A DNA stretch of 64,000 nt from Trichuris trichiura (GCA_037903355.1 JBAJFE010000042.1:3422001-3486000), one strand, 5' to 3'. Counted from the stretch's first letter, positions 32,511-45,317 are shown. The notes: generated from the sequence alone by a model not told the origin. A program made the numbers and translations.

Positions 32511-33833
32511 GGTTTTTAATTGAAGAAATTAGTCAGCGTGTTCTTTTCTGATAAGTCTTGTCCTTTTAGTGATCAGGTGCAACCACAAACGTGATAAAGC
32601 CTTTTGCGTTCTCCCCCATGGCAAACCTATTCGATCAGCCTGATGAATAGACCTTGGTGCATACCAGATTTGCCTAGTACCATTCTATCACTAAACACTT
32701 TCCCGTTTTCATCTATTCGATGATCAAAGCAAGCCAAGATACTACTTACTGCGGTAAAACAGCGGAAAAGTGCTGTCTGCATGCCGAAAACAAAAAGTTT
32801 TTCAGCCTACCAGCCACCCTGGGGCAAGAAGCATACGCGTTTAATTTCAGGGAAGAATAAGTTTTTAAGTGCTTAACTGTGAAAAGTTCTTCTACTGGAT
32901 GTGGTTTCAATAATGATAACTCCATAATACAAAGGTGACCTTGCCTTTATTATGTACGTCTGTGTGCAATCGCTGCTCACCGACTTATACATATATTGAT
33001 CCGCCATTGGGAAGAATCAGCGTTGTAGTTTTGTCTGTCTTCTGTTCGTTTAGATGCGAAATAAACTGTTGCCAATGGCCAACCGTTGACCAATGTATGT
33101 CGATAGTTGGTTTCAGGGCCAGTGCACCATATCCTGTTGAACTAGCCCGGTTTGTAATGGCGCTCCACCGACGTACAACATCTGCTTCCAAAATGAGCGA
33201 ATAGAGAACCACACTTGTAACCACAATCACACATGACTATCTCTGCTGATCGTTTGCACAATGACAGAGGCGCTGAACCAGAGACAATGACAGGCACCAT
33301 CTGCCAGCAGTCGAGGTCAGGTTGCCCTCGACGACCTCACAACGTGCAGCTGTCACTGGGCTGGTGTAAATGCCCTTTTTCGTCGTATCGCTGGGACGAA
33401 GCGCGTAAATCAGCTGACCTCCAGAAGCTCATCGATCAGGGGCAAAAGGCAATAGCTGATTTTTGTGCCGAATCAGTAAACTTGCACTGGACTAGAGAAT
33501 GTGCAAGCTCGTCGGGTTTTCCAGAGAAAGGGTGAAGCAGGGAAACTCTAGCTCTTATGTACCAATTATGTTTAAAATTTTAAATCTATTGATACAATCG
33601 CATTGATTGAACGCAAGGTGACTGTCAAATGGGAGCAGTTTAATTTGTTTCCACAAGCTTGCAAAAGTTCGTCTGATGTCAGACGAAATGTGTAAGAACA
33701 AAAGCTTGGCATTCAATTTTTCCATCTTTATAATATGGCTGAATCAGACAGGGTGCTAGAAGGGAACAAACAATTCTGAATAATCCTTATTGTACTCTTT
33801 CTGTACGGAATGTAGGTCCCGTTTAAAAAACTT
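32511..33833. other. Intergenic; unassigned open frames
   Basis: Plus-strand frames at 32935-33204 and 33233-33535 are open for 89 and 100 residues without recognisable domains. I could not join them by credible splice sites. Confidence 0.3.
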
Positions 33834-33895
33834 TTAACTACTCCGAAGCTTCCGAGTTGATCGTGACCCGTCCTCAGCGGTCTTAAATAATAGAT
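33834..33895 (-). mobile_element. PLE fragment with decayed hammerhead-like motif
   Basis: On the minus strand: CTGAGGA, C, GGGT, loop, ACTC, then GGAAG. The arms around it match other family members weakly. Confidence 0.45.
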
Positions 33896-34119
33896 ATGAT
33901 TTGTGGGTGCAAATGCGAATGCATCAAGAAACCACATTTACAAAATAATCCTTATTTGCCATTATGCAATTGAGAATGGACAGGCCGCTAAATCTTTCTT
34001 ATATATCTCCCTATGTTCAGTAAAAACCTCTGAAATGGACATTTATCTAAAGCAGCTAACGGTAATTCATCATACTTACGCACAATAAATTTAACCAATT
34101 CATTTTATTATCACTTTAT

Positions 34120-34397
34120 GATGGAATTCTCTCTTATGGCTCTTTGTCTTGCCTGTTGTTGGTTTCTGAAATAATCGAAGCAAACGCCCTACCAACGGTT
34201 GGATGAGCAGTTTTCAAAAAAAAAATTCAGAACAATCTTACACTTTCAAAGTTTTCAGGACCAACTTTGTCCCGTCGTCAGCGATGATTTCCTATCAGTT
34301 ATTTCAGAAACCAACAACGGGCAAGACAGAAAGCCATAAGAAAAACTCCATCATGAAAACCGTCACACCCATTAAGAAGCATCCAGTGTTCAAAATC
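34120..34397 (+). mobile_element. 278-bp PLE-derived element with inverted arms and 3' tail
   Basis: ATTATCACTTTAT (34107-34119) and ATTACCACTTTAT (34398-34410) flank it. It has the arms (gttggtttctgaaataa and complement), the block ccaacggttggatgagc, a hammerhead-like motif on the minus strand (CTGACGA, C, GGGAC, loop, GTCCT, GAAA) and the tail cattaagaagcatcc. Confidence 0.8.
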
Positions 34398-34410
34398 ATT
34401 ACCACTTTAT

Positions 34411-35764
34411 TAGTTTTTGAAGTTTAGAAACTGAAATGCAGCTAGTAACATGTCATCTTTATAGTACCCCTGTCTGACAAAGTGTGCCAACGCAGATGTC
34501 ATGCTTTCATGCATGGAGTTGAGTAAATTAAAGCAAATCGAGATATTGTAAGCATCAACCGGAAAGGTGCAACGAAAGATAGACAGCCTACAATTGGACT
34601 ATTAATACTTGTCAAACTAAACAGTCAATCATTTCAGAAACATTAACAGTCACACGAAATGGGGATGTTTTGCAGGATGAGATTTGAGAACTTCTGCCCA
34701 TATTTCAGCATATGGTGAACTTGAATGACTAGTTGGATTTTTTACGTTTATGTAGTACCTGGTCGTCGTAATGATATTTAATATTCTTGACAGATTATAC
34801 GATATGTCCGTTTACAGGCAAAACAGGAAGAGTCAGAAAGGTCTGAACTTTTAGGGCATGCAGTCTCTTTCTCAGTGAAATCTTTTTATGTAAAAATTTA
34901 TCTTGGAACACGTTTTAAGCTTTCGTTGTGCAGCTTATGCTTAATAGTAGTAGAATGTACGCTGATCGAAGAATGAAAGGCTACCACTTTTTTAAAACGT
35001 ATTGCATTGTTTAGGTAAGCACTGAAAAAATTCCATGCATTTGAAAGAAACAGGTTCTGTGAGAAGTTAAACTGCTGTTATACTGCTGCTGTGTTCCAGC
35101 TGACACATTAATCATATAATACAGTATCTAATCTATTATCCTGGATGCCTATGGTCAAAAGTGTTCCAGATTTGAGGGTTTCCGAGATTTTAGAATACGT
35201 ACCCACGTAATCCAAAGTCTAATTTAGTATGCCGGGGCTAGGGCTCACGTGGAAACGTGAAATTCATTGAATGGTTCATAAGCATCTCCTACACGCATAG
35301 TATGGACATAATTTTGTGCCGTCCCTTAGCAGCTTAGTCGCTTTTTATTAACTAAAGATAGGTTCACCAGGAATGAAATTGCATTCTGGTCAGTTCCATC
35401 TTAAAATGTTTCGCTCGAAATCCTTAGTCCTATTGGCAACAACGTTCATCGTAAAGGTCGCCTTTGATTATATAAACTTTGGGGCAAAATTATGTTAAAC
35501 CTATTTAATACTATGAAGTTGATCAGGTTCTATCCAGAGCTTCCAGAATTCACCAGATCCTCTCCTCAGCTCTCTCGGCTCTTATGTGAACGTCATCAGC
35601 AAGTATGTTACATTCATGGCACCTGCCCGTGGGTTGCTACTTCCAACGCAGTAGTAACAATAAGTCATGAAAGGAGCATTTGTGAAATCATATCGACTTT
35701 CAGGAACGTTCCAAACCCTGAAGCGCTCTGAATTTTAAAATTGCAGGTGAAAGACTTCATACTG
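34411..35764. other. Intergenic, nothing recognised
   Basis: AT-rich sequence with no domain or repeat that I can identify. Confidence 0.35.
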
Positions 35765-37068
35765 TAAGAGAGTTCTTCGATAAGCTCCTGGAAAAATTAA
35801 ATAAAAATTTTATTTGCAATGATATCAAATTTATTTCTCAACCTATCTTCCGTCAACCTATGGGCACTTCTGCAGACGGTGTCTCCAGCTCCGCAGACTC
35901 TCCTTGTAGAATCCTGGTGGCAGTTTATTGCACCAAGTCGAGACGGCGCGTTTCGAGTCATCCATTGACTCGAACAACGTGCCTTTTAAATGTTCTTTCA
36001 ACTTTGGGAAGAAGAAAAAGTTTGATGGGGCAAAATCTAAACTGTAGGGCGAGTATGGAATGACTCCCGACCGAAACTCACGAAGGACAGTCTTCATAGT
36101 ACTTGACGAATGAGGCGGCGCGTTATCCTGATGGAAAAGGACACTGAGGAGCAAGTTGCCATGCCGTTTTCTTGCCAGGGCGGTCTTTAATTTTAGCAAT
36201 ACTGCTTTCTAATAACTTAACGTGACTGTTCGCTCTCTTTCGAAGAAGTCTGTCAGAATTATTCCATCCGAGTCCCAGAATATGGTCGCCGTAATCTTTC
36301 TAGCTGACTGCTCCGCTTTGGACTTGATTGGACCTGCTGGTTCCCTCGGTAACCACTGCTTGGATTGGATCTTACTCTCGGGGTCGTGTTGGTAGATCCA
36401 CGTTACATCTCCCCTGACGATACGGTCAGAAAACCTGGTCTCATTCGCTTCAATCAACTTTAAAAGCTCCTGAGAAAAGTTAACGAGTCGAACCAGCCCT
36501 TCTTCGCGCAACTCCTTCGGGACCCATCGAGCTGAAAGCTTCCTGAGACCAAATATTTGATACAGTATTCCAAATGCTGAATCGAAGAAGATTCCAGCCA
36601 TTCTAACAGTCCTCCTTATGGTAATTTTGCAGTCTCCTTGCACTAGGTTTTGGGCAAGGGCCACGGTTCCTTCGCTCGTTGCGGTTGCTGGTCTTACCCC
36701 CTCTGGTCGTCTTCGATGGCCTCTCTGCCCTCTTTGAAACGCTTTATTCACTCATAGACAACCGATTTAGATGGTGCATTACTTTTGTATGCCTGCTGCA
36801 AAGATTGAGTAATCCTCCTCGGCTGTCAACCAAGCTTGGAGAGAAATTGAATGCTATCTCTGACTTCAAAATCAAGATTTTCCACATCATGGGAAAATGA
36901 TTACTTTAGGAGCAGCTTGTACCACAATGGCGCAGCGTCAGGTAAGGCTACCTCTTCGTACAAGTCTGAAGATAACAGAGATAAGATTAAACATGTTTTG
37001 GCCCATCTGTTGGCGTCCTGTCAGACACTGCACCATCTTTTGCGGGAATTTTCCGAACATTCCTCGTA
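35765..37068 (-). mobile_element. Mariner element, copy 1
   Basis: About 1.3 kb, the usual mariner length, with imperfect inverted ends near 35765-35796 and 37037-37068 and TA at both borders. The interior encodes a degraded transposase on the minus strand. Confidence 0.8.
35858..36890 (-). pseudogene. Mariner transposase (DD34D), frameshifted
   Basis: Minus-strand frames give, in order, a helix-turn-helix remnant near 36.85-36.72 kb, GLRKLSARWVPKELREE, then DRIVRGDVTWIYQHDPESK (first Asp region, here GDVTW for the usual GDE/GDETW), then VLFHQDNAPPHSS (second Asp) and YSLDFAPSNFFFFPKLKEHL (third Asp). The last two blocks are in a different frame from the first, and the start region has stops, so the gene is dead. 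Confidence 0.85.
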
Positions 37069-38660
37069 TCATAAATAAAACCGGCTCTTGTGAAATGGGA
37101 AGCATGGTGAAATTTAAATACATCAAGCGAGGCAAATCTTGTCTCAGCCAAATAACAACTTCAATACTTTCAAGGCCCTCTATATTTCTAGGTTCACTTG
37201 GTGGAAGCACTTTCCCATTGAGGTTGAACAGTGCTACCGTTAAGACATACGCACATCAAAAGTCAGATTAGCATCTCGCTAACATTGCAGAAAGTCATTA
37301 CATGAGTTTTCTTGTTACTGTTAAGTAACTGCAAGTGAAACATGCCATACTCTGCGCTGCAATTACCCAGAATTAAGGTCAACATTCCAAACCACTTGAG
37401 TACAAGGTACATGGAAACAAGTCATCAGAGTGGCTTCTCTTGGTATGGAATGGGCATGAAACCGTCAATTCCAATTCCTCGGGAACATTGTCTTCAGTAT
37501 CAGAAAAAGTACCTAACGAAATAGTGGATAGGAAGCTAACAGCAAAAGTGAGCAAACAGGACTTAAGACTTCCAAAATGAGCACATTTTGCAATCAACCT
37601 CAACAGGAATATAACTTTTCACAAAACTAACGAAATTATACCGAGATTTTCCAAGGCATCCTTGTGACATTCTGGCTCAAACCAATAAACATTAGGCTTC
37701 CGCTAGTACTATGGAAATGCATGTTTTAGGAGGTGTAATGAGAAATCAAAGCCATCAGTTATTCTTAACTCAAAAGATAAAGTGTACCTTACGGGGAGTA
37801 TCTTCAGCGTTAGTACTGCTTTTGGCAGAGAACAATTTCAACAGCGTCTTCCTGCTGTAACGCTAAAGTAAATGACTCTTATTTCTAAAACAGTAGCACT
37901 CTTATTCTTCCAGCCGAAGATAACTGTTCGGAACGCTTGTAACAGCAGCCCTACGGCAATTAACTGGAATGCTTTTTTTGTCGTGCTAGGAATAGTAATT
38001 CATTCACACGCCCACTCGGTTCATTTTGGGTACAATTTTTTAAATCCCATGGCCAACAGTAGCGTCAAAGTGATGTGTTACAACCCAGCCATAAAGAACT
38101 TAGTCATGTCCATACAAGACTTGGTTCATTTCCCTGGCTTGCCGACTTGCTGTTTACTTCATTCAAGTACCTTGCATTGATTAGGCGGATGATGTGTCGA
38201 AAACGTTTTCCAATCATCTGGGCAGATTAAACAAGTTTATGAGATAACGTGGGCTCAGTTTGTACTTGTGCTGCATGAAAAGTTGTACCTGACTGCAGAG
38301 TGAACTGAACAAACCAAAGTTTGAAGGCAGCCGTCTTCAACCACGAATAATTTGTTTTCTTTGATATTATGAATTGCAGGTTTGCAAATTCATAACAAAG
38401 CCAAAAAGTCAATTCCAGCGAAGCAGCTTCACAGGAAAGCTAGAGACGTGGCAGAACGTGGTGGTGGTTTCTGAGGATAATATTCCGCAAAGCGGCAGAA
38501 TTCTTTCTATAATCATTGTTTAATTCTGCATGTTTTTGTCAACGCCAACGGAAAAGTTACTTACGTGCTACGGACATGGAAAGGATTTGAGAAACGCGTG
38601 CTCTCACTGATTGCTTCAACAGGAGCAAACATTAAAGAAGTACGAAGGCTGACCTCAATT
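37069..38660. other. Intergenic, nothing recognised
   Basis: Frames at 37379-37603 (-) and 37872-38180 (+) have no recognisable domain. Confidence 0.35.
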
Positions 38661-39284
38661 AGTTGCTAAATTTGCATTCTTGCTGGTTGCTTTTGCATGC
38701 CCTAGTAAGGCTCGACCTGGGCAACGTTGGATCGAATGCGCAAACAATGTTCCGGCGCCATGCCAACGGCCACTGGCTGGGTACAAGCCAAAGGGCGCGC
38801 TCAGCCTGCTTTAGACGACCTTTGCGAGCAGGAGGTGAATTGCTCGTTACACGAAAACCCGTAGGCGACGCTGAACAAGGTCGTCCGCCTGATTACACCA
38901 TTAGTGTGTTCGATAGCGAATACCAATCCAGAGTGAAAGACAAAGGAGAGGAACGGCGTCACGATAGGTTGGCGCCTTAATAGTGATACTGGCAGCTGAC
39001 AGCAGTAAGCTACTACAGCTGGCAGGAGGGTATCTCCATTGACCCGGCCTTGCAGGAGACAATAGGAGGCGAACGAAATGGGCCAACCGGACAGCTGGTC
39101 GGTCAAATATTGACTCGGCAAGCACTGTCTCTACCTCTTTCGATCAGCGCACAGGGCGCTGCGTGGACGGAGGACCGACCACGTTTTTGGAGGCTGATCA
39201 GTGACAGCTGTCGCTGCGAACGTCACGCGACTGAGGCACCATCACGCTCGACAGGCGACGTCCCGCCATCATTCGCTAAACACT

Positions 39285-40241
39285 ATGACCACTGATCGGT
39301 CGGTTGCTCCTCTTCTCCAACCTCAGCAACTGCAACTAAAGGTTCCTGGGCGTACATTGCTAATCCGCAGACCTTTCTCCAATTTTTGCCAGTCGCGAGG
39401 CAATAGTAGCCATCCGAGCATGGATGAAACCAAATCGAAGAAGGAGTCACTAAGGATCGGCCTTCGTTTCAGCAGCTTTTCAGAATTTGAAACATTGTTC
39501 GAACGATGGAAGGCGGAAAATTACCATCCATTTCGGGTAGCCAGTTCAGAGACGCTGCGACTTCCTGATGGTACAGTAGATCCTGTATTTAAGTACAGAT
39601 ATATAGTTTACCACTGTGCCCATTACGGCGCTCCTCGAATAAGAGGTTGGTGATTACCGATACTGTTGTACAGTTTTCAGAAAGAATGTTTTCATTTCGC
39701 AGGTTGCGGCAAAAGACGTAATCAAAACTACTTGCCATGCGGATGCCAGGCAATGCTCAGACTTAATTACAGCTGGTCAGAAAACGCTCTCCGATTGACT
39801 ACCCTTTGTGCAGTTCATACTGGCCACGAAACGTCGCCTGAGGCATACCAGCAATTTAGCGGCAAACGGGTGGTACGTTCTGCTAGTATTGTTGCAGTCA
39901 TGGGATCCAGAAGCTCTGGCTCTGATCAAGAGAACCAACCTGAGACGCCCCCTCCTCAACCACTTCCTTGCCACTCCCCGACAGGCTTCAGGTGCCAGCA
40001 ATGGTCCAATCAAGATGGCAGTGACGACCAACGCTCAGACGAGGACCGTTTCGAAATGATTCATGCAGTTCTGCAGGGTCTTAGTGACCACCTTCTACGT
40101 CTCGAAGGAACTCCGTTCGATGCTAGACTTACCGAACTTCACATGATGCTCAGGAAGTGGCAAGCACGTTCGCCTCAGTTTAAGAACGGGTCAGTGAAAA
40201 CAGGCACTGATCGGCGTCGTTCAGCAGCATTTCATAGATAA
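39285..40241 (+). CDS. ZSWIM3/FAR1-like zinc-binding protein, two exons
   Basis: Exons are 39285-39645 and 39703-40241, with a 57-bp intron (39646-39702) between IRG and CGK. The predicted protein is about 299 residues from the ATG at 39285, or 254 from the in-frame ATG at 39420 (MDETKSKK), either of which could be the start. The central domain reads FEtLFERWKAENYHPFRVAS, YIVYHCAHYG, then GCGKRRNQNYLPCGCQA, then LCAVHTGHE: a C-C-H-H zinc-chelating pattern as in the N-terminal domain of ZSWIM3-type and FAR1-type proteins, families related to MULE transposases. No SWIM finger or DDE domain follows; instead there is a Ser/Pro/Gln-rich acidic stretch and a short C-terminal helix region. It is intact and followed by a polyadenylation signal, so I favour a functional gene with a nuclear, possibly DNA-binding role; the exact role is unknown. 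Confidence 0.7.
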
Positions 40242-40319
40242 TGGACAGACGATAGGTGCAGCGTCTTCTCGACTTAATGTTCACTTCACTGCAGCGTGAA
40301 TTTGTTCTTGTTACGACCC

Positions 40320-40325
40320 AATAAA
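40320..40325 (+). terminator. Polyadenylation signal AATAAA
   Basis: It lies 79 bp after the stop codon of the ZSWIM3/FAR1-like gene, a normal position for a short nematode 3' UTR. Confidence 0.55.
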
Positions 40326-40870
40326 CATCGTATAAATTCAATACTGACTTCAAACATTTTGTAGTGCGTTGAACCGTTTTCCCACAACCGAAGGCTTCAA
40401 TTTATCAGCCTGGATAGCCAGCTGGTGCGCTGAGCAGCCGCGTTCAGCTGGCTGGCTGGCTGGTGTATAGGTCGGCTGCCTAGTACACGTCAGAAGTCAT
40501 GAGTCAGTGTGGGAATGAAACGGTTCGCTGCAGAAGCTAGACAGGCGGTTACCGGATGAATGAGCGTAGCCACAAGGCGTTTCTGACAGATGGCTGGTCA
40601 AGGCGAGGCAGATCGAACTGCCAAGCCTGTATGAAGCTTGTCTGTCATGAATAAACGGAAGACTATGTGGAGCTGAGCAGGTGCTGTTGTAATTTTTCGC
40701 TCTTTCGACTCTGTCAAACGTCTAAACCTTTTTCCATCATTCGTGCAGCATGGAGCTGCAGTGTACGTCAATTCTATTTGATAATTTTCTGAGTAACCAT
40801 ATTTGAATACCTGCAATAAAGTTAAACGTTCTAATTCTTGAGACGGTAATGACCTTTGACATTCGTTCAA

Positions 40871-40972
40871 CACTAGCTTTAGTAGTTACGAAAGTTTTAC
40901 CTTCTAAGTACTAAAGTTGATGTTGAAACTAGTTGCTTTTGTAACTGCTAAAGCTAGTGTATTCACACTTAA
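40871..40972. repeat. ~100-bp hairpin (MITE-like)
   Basis: cactagctttagtagttac is repeated inverted as gtaactgctaaagctagtg with a ~45-bp centre. No target duplication was recognised. Confidence 0.5.
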
Positions 40973-41356
40973 AACCATAGAGGTAGTCTTCGTTTGAATT
41001 GCAGGGCGTTACTAAAGATTGGGGACAACTTTCTATTAACAGACTTCGCAGCAGAGCACAGATATTATTGATAATATTTCACTTATCATGTTAAAGAAAT
41101 TACTATAATCTTTTGCGTTACCTGTAGCAATATTTCACCAAACAAATATCGCAAGGTGAGTTGCTAAAAACTTAACCTCGCGGTCTCATTGTGAAATACG
41201 GAAATCTTTTGTTTAATTGAAAAGCATATTCAATGAAAGCAAAGCTTTCAGATGCATCCCAATCGTATGTCAGGCAAAAATTACTGACTGAGTCAAGCAG
41301 AGAAAGAGGTAGCAATAATCTTTTAAAACGGGAAGGTGGCCAATAGTTTAAGAACG

Positions 41357-42659
41357 TAAGGAATATGTGGGATGTTTGGAAAGTTTCCGCAAAAAACGGC
41401 GCAGTGTCTGACAGGACGCCAACAGATGGGCCAAAACATGTTTAATCTTATCTCCGTTATCTCCAGACTTGTACGAAGAGGTCGCCTTATCCGACGCTGC
41501 GCCATTGTTGTAAAAGCTGCTCCTAAAGTAATCATTTTCTCATGATGTGGAAAATCTTGGTTTTGAAGTCAGAGATAGCATTAAATTTCTCTCCAAGCTT
41601 GGTTGACAGCCGAGGAGGATTACTCAATCTTTGCAGCAGGCATACAAAAGTAATGCACCATCTAAATCGGTTGTCTATGAGTGAATAAAGCGTTTCAAAG
41701 AGGGCAGAGAGGCCATCGAAGACGACCAGAGGGGTTAAGACCAGCAACCGCAACGAGCGAAGGAACCGTGGCCCTTGTCCAAAACCTAGTGTAAGGAGAC
41801 CGCAAAATTACCATAAGGAGGACTTTTAGAATGGCTGAAATCTTCTTCGATTCAGCATTTGGAATACTGTATCAAATATTTGGTCTCAGGAAGCTTTCAG
41901 CTCAGTGGGTCCCGAAAGAGTTGCGCGAAGAACGGCTGGTTCGACTCGTTAACTTTTCTCGGGAACTTTTAATGAAGATTGAAGCAACTGAGACCAGGTT
42001 TTCTGACCGTATCGTCAGGGGAGATGTAACGTGGATCTACCAATATGACTCCGAGAGTAAGATCCAATCCAAGCAGTGGTTACCGAGGGAGCCAGCAGGT
42101 CCAATCAAGTCCAAAGCGGAGCAGTCAGCTAGAAAGGTTACGGCGACCATATTCTGGGGACTCAGACGGAATAATTCTGACTGACTTTTTCGAAGGAGAG
42201 CGATCAGTCACGGCAAGTTATTGGAAAGCAGTATTGCTAAAATTAAAGACCGCACTAGCAAGAAAACGGCGTGGCAAGTTGCACCTCCGTGTCCTTTTCC
42301 ATCACGACAACGCGTTGGCTCATTCGTCAAGGACTGTGAGGACTGTTCCTCGTGAGTTTCAGTGGAAAGTCATCCCACACTCGCCCTACAGTCCAGATCG
42401 TTCCCCTTCAGACGTTTTCCTCTTCCCAAAGTTGAAAGAACATTTAAAAGGCACGCTATTCGAGTCAATGGTGACGGGAAACGTGCCCTCTCAACTTGGT
42501 GCAGTGCCCCCAGGATTCTAAACGGGTCTGCGGAGATGGAGACACCGTCTGCAGAAGTGCCTATAGGTTGGCGGAAGATACGTTGAGAAATAATTTTGAC
42601 ATCATTGCAAATAAAATTTTTATTTTATTTTTCCAGGAATTTTTCGAGTAACTCTCGTA
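41357..42659 (+). mobile_element. Mariner element, copy 2
   Basis: Homologous to 35765-37068 in the opposite orientation. The 3' end (ttttcgagtaactctcgta) is better preserved than in copy 1; the 5' end has small insertions. Length is about 1.3 kb. Confidence 0.8.
41540..42586 (+). pseudogene. Mariner transposase, copy 2, frameshifted
   Basis: Blocks GLRKLSAQWVPKELREE, RIVRGDVTWIYQYDSESK and, in the next frame, VLFHHDNALAHSSRT and PYSPDRSPSDVFLFPKLKEH correspond to the three catalytic Asp regions. A frameshift near 42165-42185 and early stops (around 41690) inactivate it. The sequence is close to copy 1 but carries different lesions. Confidence 0.85.
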
Positions 42660-43576
42660 GTAAGAGACTAGTGAAGGGTCTGTGGGTCATAAACGTAGGG
42701 GATTTCCAGGCAGAGATTAAACTAGATCAATCAGCAAATAATTAGATCTCATTTTGCCAAAACGTTTGTTCCTAATAAAGTGAAGATTGATGTGGCAGCG
42801 ATAGTCGTCATTTTCGTTTTGCTTTCAGTTCTATCGTCTGTTCCTTCTATCCTCTTTTGATTGTAGCGCAATGGGGTAACGTTAAGTCCAAGGTCGACAG
42901 TTATCGGCATGATAGACGGGACCACTGAAAAGAAAGCCCAGACGTTGTTTAGTAAAATCCTTTTATCACGGTTGAATATGGGAATATGGTGAATGTGAAA
43001 AGCATCTTATCCCCACATAACAACGTTACTTTCTTAGGATGGAATGAATGGTTGAGGGCCTGAACAATGTACCAAATGTTCAACTGTCACAACACTCCGG
43101 AATCTTGATTCGAGTTGACGGGATGGCAAAAATTTGTGGCCGTTTACAGCTAGTCTCGAACCAAGACCCAGTTGAAATCGTTAACGTAAATCCTCTAGTT
43201 TGCTTCGAACATTTCTAAGGTAGATCGGGGAAGATATTAATGCGGAACGATGAATGGGTGAACTGCTGGAGCCAGGTATGAGTGAAACTAAGCAATCGCT
43301 CGATTTCACAGGTAAGTTCAGGTGGATATTCACTAACAGTGAAACCTTACCTTATCCATACGCAGCATACTGCCTACGAAAGGTACTTCTCTCTTTACGC
43401 GAACCTAAACATTCTCCTAAGGCGTAGTGCCTGCAGGCAGCAACTCAGTCTTGCAACTATGCAGTGAAGGTAACCTGTGTAAGGTAAAAGTGGCTTTCCA
43501 AATTCATCATGATCCCACACACAACTACAATAAAAAGATAAAAAACAGCAACTTCTTGGAAGTGCTGCAATGAATA
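42660..43576. other. Intergenic, nothing recognised
   Basis: No domain or repeat recognised. Confidence 0.35.
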
Positions 43577-43891
43577 CAGTTGATTCTCCAAAGTTGACCA
43601 CCTCTATATGGCGACCACCTCCTAAATTGACCGAATTTTGACCAGTTGGTTTGTCCGCACGTTAATAAGCGCAAGCACAACCTCCGTAAGTGGGAAGTTG
43701 ACCGCTTTAGCCGTGACATGGTATATGGACGCAATGCTAATTTGCTCTCTGTAAGTTGACCAGCCAGCAGACTGGACAACTTACAGAAGTTCAACTGCAA
43801 GCTATTCAGGCGAGCCACCTATACCTGCAGCCTCCTATGTTGACCAGTTTTCTCCAGTCTGTTAGATGGTCAACATACGGTGGTTCAACTG
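43577..43891. mobile_element. Pogo/Tigger-like MITE, 315 bp
   Basis: It starts CAGTTGATTCTCC and ends in the inverted match ggtggttcaactg, with TA on both sides (43575-43576 and 43892-43893). The word gttgacc recurs near both ends and inside. The ends and the TA target fit the pogo branch of Tc1/mariner. No coding region. Confidence 0.65.
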
Positions 43892-44284
43892 TATTTGCCA
43901 TGTCAATAATTTTTTACGTTTGAATACAGGAAATAATGAGCATGTTACTTTTTAAACCTGACGCATCTGTTAAACTGCCTGCAGTGTTGCCTAATTTGAT
44001 TCAGAAAAAGAGTAAAATAAGTAGCACTGCCGAAGAAATAAAGACAGTGACATAAGCATGCAAACAAAAAAAGAAGAAAGAAAACCAGGAAAGGAAGAAA
44101 CTAACTAAAAAAATATAAAAGCAGATAACCACAAGCGTAAAATTGATTTCCTAGAGTACAGTAAAGATTGCCAGTGAACCGCGCTCCTTATGAGTGTCGA
44201 ATTTAACTTTCAGCTACTCTGCTGAGCGTTATGTCGCTTAAGGGGTAGGTATTTTCATGATGTTCTTGAGCCACTGCTTTTATC

Positions 44285-44430
44285 TGCTGCTGCTGATGTC
44301 TGTAATTAAACTATGCAAACGCCTTTCGGCGAATGGATGAGCATGTTTTTAGAGAAAATACAGAACACATTCTCTTGCGTTTCGAAACTGCTCTTGTTCT
44401 GGCGTCAAACAAGGGAGTTTGGAAAAGTAC
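44285..44430 (+). mobile_element. PLE terminal-repeat fragment
   Basis: The order ctgtaattaaact, then gaatggatgagc, then aaatacagaac matches the 26.5 and 24.5 kb copies. Isolated fragment with no second arm. Confidence 0.5.
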
Positions 44431-45317
44431 TCAAATTTGTTCCATATTTCTCCTGACAATTTGCTTATCCGTTCGTTGGTAGGCCATTTATGTAGCTAAG
44501 CTATTCTGCTTTAAGGTCTAGCACCTTTTTTGTCTTGCCGTGTCACTGATGTTGCAGCAGTTTATATCACAGAGCATGAGGCTATGGGGCACGATGCGCT
44601 TCAGAGATTTCGCTACCTAATATTTTGGTGCATTAAAGCAGGTTTAAATTGGATGACAATAAAAAAACCAAATACAAAAGAGCACAGAAAGCAGGACCAA
44701 CATATTGAGCAATCAGTTACCACTGATGTAATGATATACATTTTGTTTATAACCAAAATTTTAGTGAAAATTGATCTTTGATTTCAGTAGGTCGATTTAC
44801 CCTATTGTTTAGGCGCTCAAAAAAAGTGAGGTTTTCAGAAAACATTTGTTCCTTTCATCAGCGTCGATCATCGGTTATGAAAACAAAAGCTATAGAACAT
44901 AAGGACGTCGTTACAGAAAGATATATCCTTACAGTGAAAACTGACGTAGTTATTTATGTATGGACAAAATAATTCTCAGTAGCAGTTCCCTGGTTATGAA
45001 AAAAATGTACTGACCCTTCACTGATCATTTACTATTCCTTAATTCCCTAAAACTAGTTGCCATGTTTTCGCTTTAAAATTATAACTCTTTCTCACCTGTG
45101 TCTTGACTCATTCATTAATTAATAATTCTAAACTAATAACAGATCAAGGTAAATTCGAGGGCTGTGATTTCCTTCAGCTGGCTCTCTTTTACGGAAGAAC
45201 CGGCTTATGACATAGTGAACTAAAACAATAGTACTCCCGGTTTCACTATCAGGTTGATTTGAACACAGTTTTTCTTTGCAGGACCGTAGACTCTCATGAG
45301 TTAGAAGTTTTATTTTT
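44431..45317. other. Intergenic, nothing recognised
   Basis: AT-rich sequence with no domain recognised. Confidence 0.35.

Noticed and set aside
33233..33535. 100-residue plus-strand frame
   Set aside because: No domain, no start context and no partner exon; not enough to call a gene.
41323..41753. Minus-strand frames of 70 and 73 residues (and their twins near 36.7-37.2 kb)
   Set aside because: Antisense shadows of the mariner elements.
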